DNA of 64,000 nucleotides from Bacteroides zoogleoformans (GTDB lineage: Bacteria > Bacteroidota > Bacteroidia > Bacteroidales > Bacteroidaceae): positions 1,343,001 through 1,407,000 of the forward strand of contig NZ_CP027231.1 of assembly GCF_002998435.1 (NCBI RefSeq). Reading direction: 5' to 3'. A program made the position numbers and the translations under genes. The notes beneath the pieces were generated by a model, which had not been told where the DNA came from, did no database searches, and saw nothing but the letters and a program-made list of their open reading frames with translations. Positions 61,363-64,000 of this stretch are shown here, in pieces. Numbering within the stretch: position 1 is the stretch's first letter; each line of letters opens with the position of its first letter.

Positions 61363-62547
61363 TTAGTCAAGAATTTCTGTAATCTGACCGGAACCTACCG
61401 TACGACCACCTTCACGGATAGCGAAACGCAAACCTACGTTCAAAGCTACCGGATAAATCAATTCTACAGTAATTTCTACGTTATCGCCAGGCATTACCAT
61501 TTCAGTTCCTTCCGGAAGAGTAATTTCACCTGTACAGTCCATCGTACGCAGATAGAATTGAGGACGGTATTTATTGTGGAACGGAGTGTGGCGGCCACCT
61601 TCTTCTTTCTTCAAAACATAGATAGAAGCTTTGAATTTAGAGTGAGGTTTGATCTGACCAGGTTTACAAAGAACCATACCACGTTTGATTTCGTTCTTGT
61701 CAATACCACGGAGCAACAAACCTACGTTGTCACCGGCTTCACCCTGATCGAGCAATTTGCGGAACATCTCAACACCTGTTACAACAGATTTCTTATCTTC
61801 ACCCAAACCGAGGATTTCAACTTCATCACCTACATGGATAACACCGGCTTCGATACGACCGGTTGCTACAGTTCCACGACCAGTGATTGAGAATACGTCT
61901 TCAACCGGCATCAAGAACGGTTTATCAACATCACGCGGAGGCAGAGGAATCCAATTATCGCAAGCATCCATCAGCTCCATCACTTTATTTTCCCACTTCT
62001 CAACACCATTCAATGCGCCAAGAGCAGAACCTTGAATAAACGGAGTGTTGTCACCGTCGAATTCGTAAGCTGAAAGCAGTTCACGCATTTCCATTTCAAC
62101 AAGCTCTAACATTTCGGCATCATCCACCATATCACACTTGTTCATAAACACTACCAATCTGGGAACGTTTACCTGACGAGCCAACAGGATGTGTTCGCGA
62201 GTCTGAGGCATCGGACCGTCAGTAGCAGCAACCACGATGATAGCACCATCCATCTGAGCAGCACCGGTAACCATGTTCTTCACATAGTCGGCGTGACCCG
62301 GACAGTCAACGTGCGCATAGTGACGGTTAGCAGTTTGATACTCTACGTGAGAAGTATTGATTGTAATACCTCTTTCTTTTTCTTCAGGAGCGTTGTCGAT
62401 AGAATCGAAAGAACGCAATTCTGAAAGACCTTTTTTTGCCAACACAGTAGTGATAGCAGCAGTCAACGTGGTCTTACCGTGGTCAACGTGACCAATAGTA
62501 CCAATGTTTACGTGCGGTTTGGTACGTTCGAATTTCTCTTTAGCCAT
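61363..62547 (-). CDS. tuf: Elongation factor Tu
   Basis: A 394-residue GTPase that carries aminoacyl-tRNA to the ribosome. G motifs: GHVDHGKTT (19-27), DCPGHADY (81-88), NKCD (136-139). Domain II and III sequences are canonical and codon use is highly biased. It lies downstream of three tRNA genes, and is the only tuf copy in this window. Confidence 0.98.
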   Translation of the reverse strand: MAKEKFERTKPHVNIGTIGHVDHGKTTLTAAITTVLAKKGLSELRSFDSIDNAPEEKERGITINTSHVEYQTANRHYAHVDCPGHADYVKNMVTGAAQMDGAIIVVAATDGPMPQTREHILLARQVNVPRLVVFMNKCDMVDDAEMLELVEMEMRELLSAYEFDGDNTPFIQGSALGALNGVEKWENKVMELMDACDNWIPLPPRDVDKPFLMPVEDVFSITGRGTVATGRIEAGVIHVGDEVEILGLGEDKKSVVTGVEMFRKLLDQGEAGDNVGLLLRGIDKNEIKRGMVLCKPGQIKPHSKFKASIYVLKKEEGGRHTPFHNKYRPQFYLRTMDCTGEITLPEGTEMVMPGDNVEITVELIYPVALNVGLRFAIREGGRTVGSGQITEILD

Positions 62548-62599
62548 AGCTTTACTTGTTTATTTATTTGATTAATAATCAGCTTTTACATTTTTTATG

Positions 62600-62671
<72 letters not shown>

Positions 62672-62685
62672 AAGATATAGAGTTG

Positions 62686-62768
62686 TGGGCAAAGATGGAT
62701 TCGAACCACCGAAGGCGTAAGCCAGCAGATTTACAGTCTGCCCCATTTGGCCACTCTGGTATTTGCCC
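62686..62768 (-). tRNA. tRNA-Tyr (anticodon GTA), second copy
   Basis: 83 nt, identical to the tRNA-Tyr at 19429-19511 but in the opposite orientation. It has a class II variable arm and lies between the two tRNA-Thr genes. Confidence 0.95.
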
Positions 62769-62830
62769 CTCTTATTGTCAAAAAACTTTTTCCTTCTTCA
62801 AGTTGCCCAACAAAAAACGTTGAAGGCTTG

Positions 62831-62904
62831 AGCCTCTTGTCGGATTCGAACCAACGACCCCGAGATTACAAATCACGTGCTCTGGCCAACTGAGCTAAAG
62901 AGGC
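62831..62904 (-). tRNA. tRNA-Thr (anticodon TGT)
   Basis: 74 nt. The acceptor stem GCCTCTT/AAGAGGC, D-arm GCTC...GAGC, anticodon TGT in TTTGTAA, T-loop TTCGAAT. It is the first gene after the operon promoter (62952-62982). Confidence 0.95.
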
Positions 62905-62951
62905 AAACTTAAAAATGCAACCGTCACGTATCATAGCGGGCGAAACGGCTG

Positions 62952-62982
62952 CAAATTTAGGCATTTATTTTTTACCCGCAAA
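62952..62982 (-). promoter_or_regulatory. Promoter of the tRNA-tuf-secE-nusG-rplKAJL-rpoBC unit
   Basis: On the minus strand: TTTG (62982-62979), exactly 19 nt, then TAAATTTG (62959-62952). Both boxes fit the consensus. A small hairpin with 5-bp arms (GCGGG/CCCGC) overlaps the -33 region and may end the hpf transcript. Confidence 0.75.
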
Positions 62983-62996
62983 ATTTTAGCGGGAAA

Positions 62997-63296
62997 TTAT
63001 TTAGTTCGCTGTTTTTCCTTATATTTCACCAGCTGTTTTTCCAAAGCTTCCAAAGAAAGATCCACCGCTTCTTCAAATGTATCACAAACCTTATTGGCAT
63101 ACAACTCTCCATTGGGGACCACTACCTTTACTCCTACTTCTTTATTTTCAGCTGTTTCCGGTTTTACAACCTTTAATGACACCTCTACTTTCTTTATATC
63201 GTCGTAAAACTTCTCCAACTTGACCACCTTTTTTTGGATAAAGGCCTGCAGCTGCTCTGACGCGTCAAAGTGAATCGATTGAATTCTTACTTCCAT
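62997..63296 (-). CDS. hpf: Ribosome hibernation promoting factor (short HPF/RaiA type)
   Basis: 99 residues with the HPF fold: MEVRIQSIHFDASEQLQAFIQKKVVKLEKF, then VEVSLKVVKPETAENKEVGVKVVVPNGELYA and the CDTFEEAVDLSLEALEKQL helix. It binds the 30S A/P sites in slow growth. The C-terminal dimerisation domain of long HPF is absent. It lies 17 nt after the recombinase gene. Confidence 0.92.
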   Translation of the reverse strand: MEVRIQSIHFDASEQLQAFIQKKVVKLEKFYDDIKKVEVSLKVVKPETAENKEVGVKVVVPNGELYANKVCDTFEEAVDLSLEALEKQLVKYKEKQRTK

Positions 63297-63313
63297 ACTT
63301 ACCTCCTTTTTAC

Positions 63314-64000
63314 TTAGGCTCGCGGATGAGCCTGGTTATACACTTTTTTTAGTTCCTCAAAAGTGGTATGCGTATAAACTTCCGTTGTCGCCAAGCTTTC
63401 GTGCCCGAGAAGCTCCTTTATGGAATTTAAATCAGCGCCATGATTCAACATGACCGTCGCAAAGGTATGCCTCAACACATGGGGACTTCTTTTCTTTACA
63501 GTCACCACTTTTGATAGATTCCGTTTCACTAATGTTGCCACAAAACTCGGATAAAGCCGTTGTCCGCCTTTTCTGACAAAAAAGGCGTCCGACCGTAGCG
63601 GAAATTTCTCATTTCTTTTGTTGACATATTCGCGCATAGACGCCTCCAACTCCTTAGCAAAAGGTATTAGGCGCTGCTTGCTTCTCTTTCCCGTCACTTT
63701 TATCAAAGCCGCAGAAAAATCCACATCCGCATCGTTCAACCCCACTAATTCCGAAAGACGCATCCCGGTAGCATAAAACATCTCAATAATCATACGATCC
63801 CGGCAACCTTCAAAACTTTCTCCGAAATCTACGTCATCTAACAAACGGTCCATCTCGTTTTCCTTCAGAAAGACCGGAAGCGGCTTCTTTTTTTTAGGCC
63901 CTACCACTTTCTGCAATGGATCGGCTGCCACCAATCCCTCCCGCAGGAGAAATCGAAAATACGTTCTTATGGAGCTAAGTTTACGGTTGATGGTAGAAGC
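63314..64000 (-). CDS. Tyrosine recombinase XerC/XerD type, N-terminus outside window
   Basis: 228 codons are visible; the gene runs off the right edge. The frame is open to the last base (ASTINRKLSSIRTYFRFLLREG), so the true start lies beyond. All catalytic residues are seen: Arg in ATGMRLSEL, Lys in the beta-hairpin after TGKRSKQ, HxxR in PHVLRHTFA, His in LGHESL and the Tyr in TTEVYTH. A chromosomal Xer (dimer-resolving) enzyme is more likely than an element integrase because it is linked to hpf and the core operon. Confidence 0.88.
   Translation of the reverse strand, partial: ASTINRKLSSIRTYFRFLLREGLVAADPLQKVVGPKKKKPLPVFLKENEMDRLLDDVDFGESFEGCRDRMIIEMFYATGMRLSELVGLNDADVDFSAALIKVTGKRSKQRLIPFAKELEASMREYVNKRNEKFPLRSDAFFVRKGGQRLYPSFVATLVKRNLSKVVTVKKRSPHVLRHTFATVMLNHGADLNSIKELLGHESLATTEVYTHTTFEELKKVYNQAHPRA

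Overview
The window is a piece of a Bacteroides-type (order Bacteroidales) chromosome. Four things point this way. (1) Promoters repeatedly match the Bacteroides sigma-ABfr pattern: a -33 TTTG-like box, a 19-20 nt spacer, then -7 TAnnTTTG. (2) Starts are mostly preceded by A/T-rich leaders rather than strong Shine-Dalgarno sites. (3) The gene order xer-hpf-tRNAs-tuf-secE-nusG-rplKAJL-rpoBC-DUF3467-rpsL is that of Bacteroidales. (4) The insertion sequences (IS982, IS66, IS21, IS4) are of types common in these genomes.

Region 1 (1-19.6 kb) is ordinary chromosome. It holds a cut-off glycogen-debranching enzyme, a rhomboid protease, a Crp/Fnr regulator, guaA, a short unit with its own promoter and terminator, and a three-gene envelope export operon (MMPL/RND permease, LolA-like periplasmic protein, outer-membrane barrel). 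These are followed by mscL, gapA, an M3 peptidase/lipoprotein/dCMP deaminase cluster, an S41 protease overlapping 5-formyl-THF cyclo-ligase, DUF721 with recF, a TPR protein, ribH and a tRNA-Tyr/tRNA-Gly unit.

Region 2 (about 19.7-31.1 kb) is an insertion-sequence graveyard between tRNA-Gly and rplQ. It contains at least four IS982-family copies (one complete with a 5-bp target duplication, two decayed, one lacking its left end), three IS66 pieces, a truncated IS21 istB, two IS4/DUF4372 transposases, and a 112-bp palindromic element with perfect 35-bp terminal repeats that start like IS66 ends. I found no passenger genes. The elements are nested inside each other, so a partial order of events can be read.

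Region 3 (31.1-64 kb, all minus strand) is the translation and transcription core. From the right it runs: a partial tyrosine recombinase, hpf, three tRNAs, tuf, tRNA-Trp, secE, nusG, rplK-A-J-L, a terminator-like hairpin, rpoB and rpoC, a strong terminator, a DUF3467 gene with its own promoter, then a second strong promoter in front of rpsL. The str, S10, spc and alpha clusters follow without interruption, with map and infA between secY and rpmJ, ending at rpoA-rplQ.

I did not find an undescribed multi-gene defence or CRISPR-like system. The parts most worth a second look are the small unit at 4.36-4.56 kb, the MMPL/LolA-like/barrel operon, the 112-bp palindrome, and the regulatory layout around rplL-rpoB and rpoC-DUF3467-rpsL.
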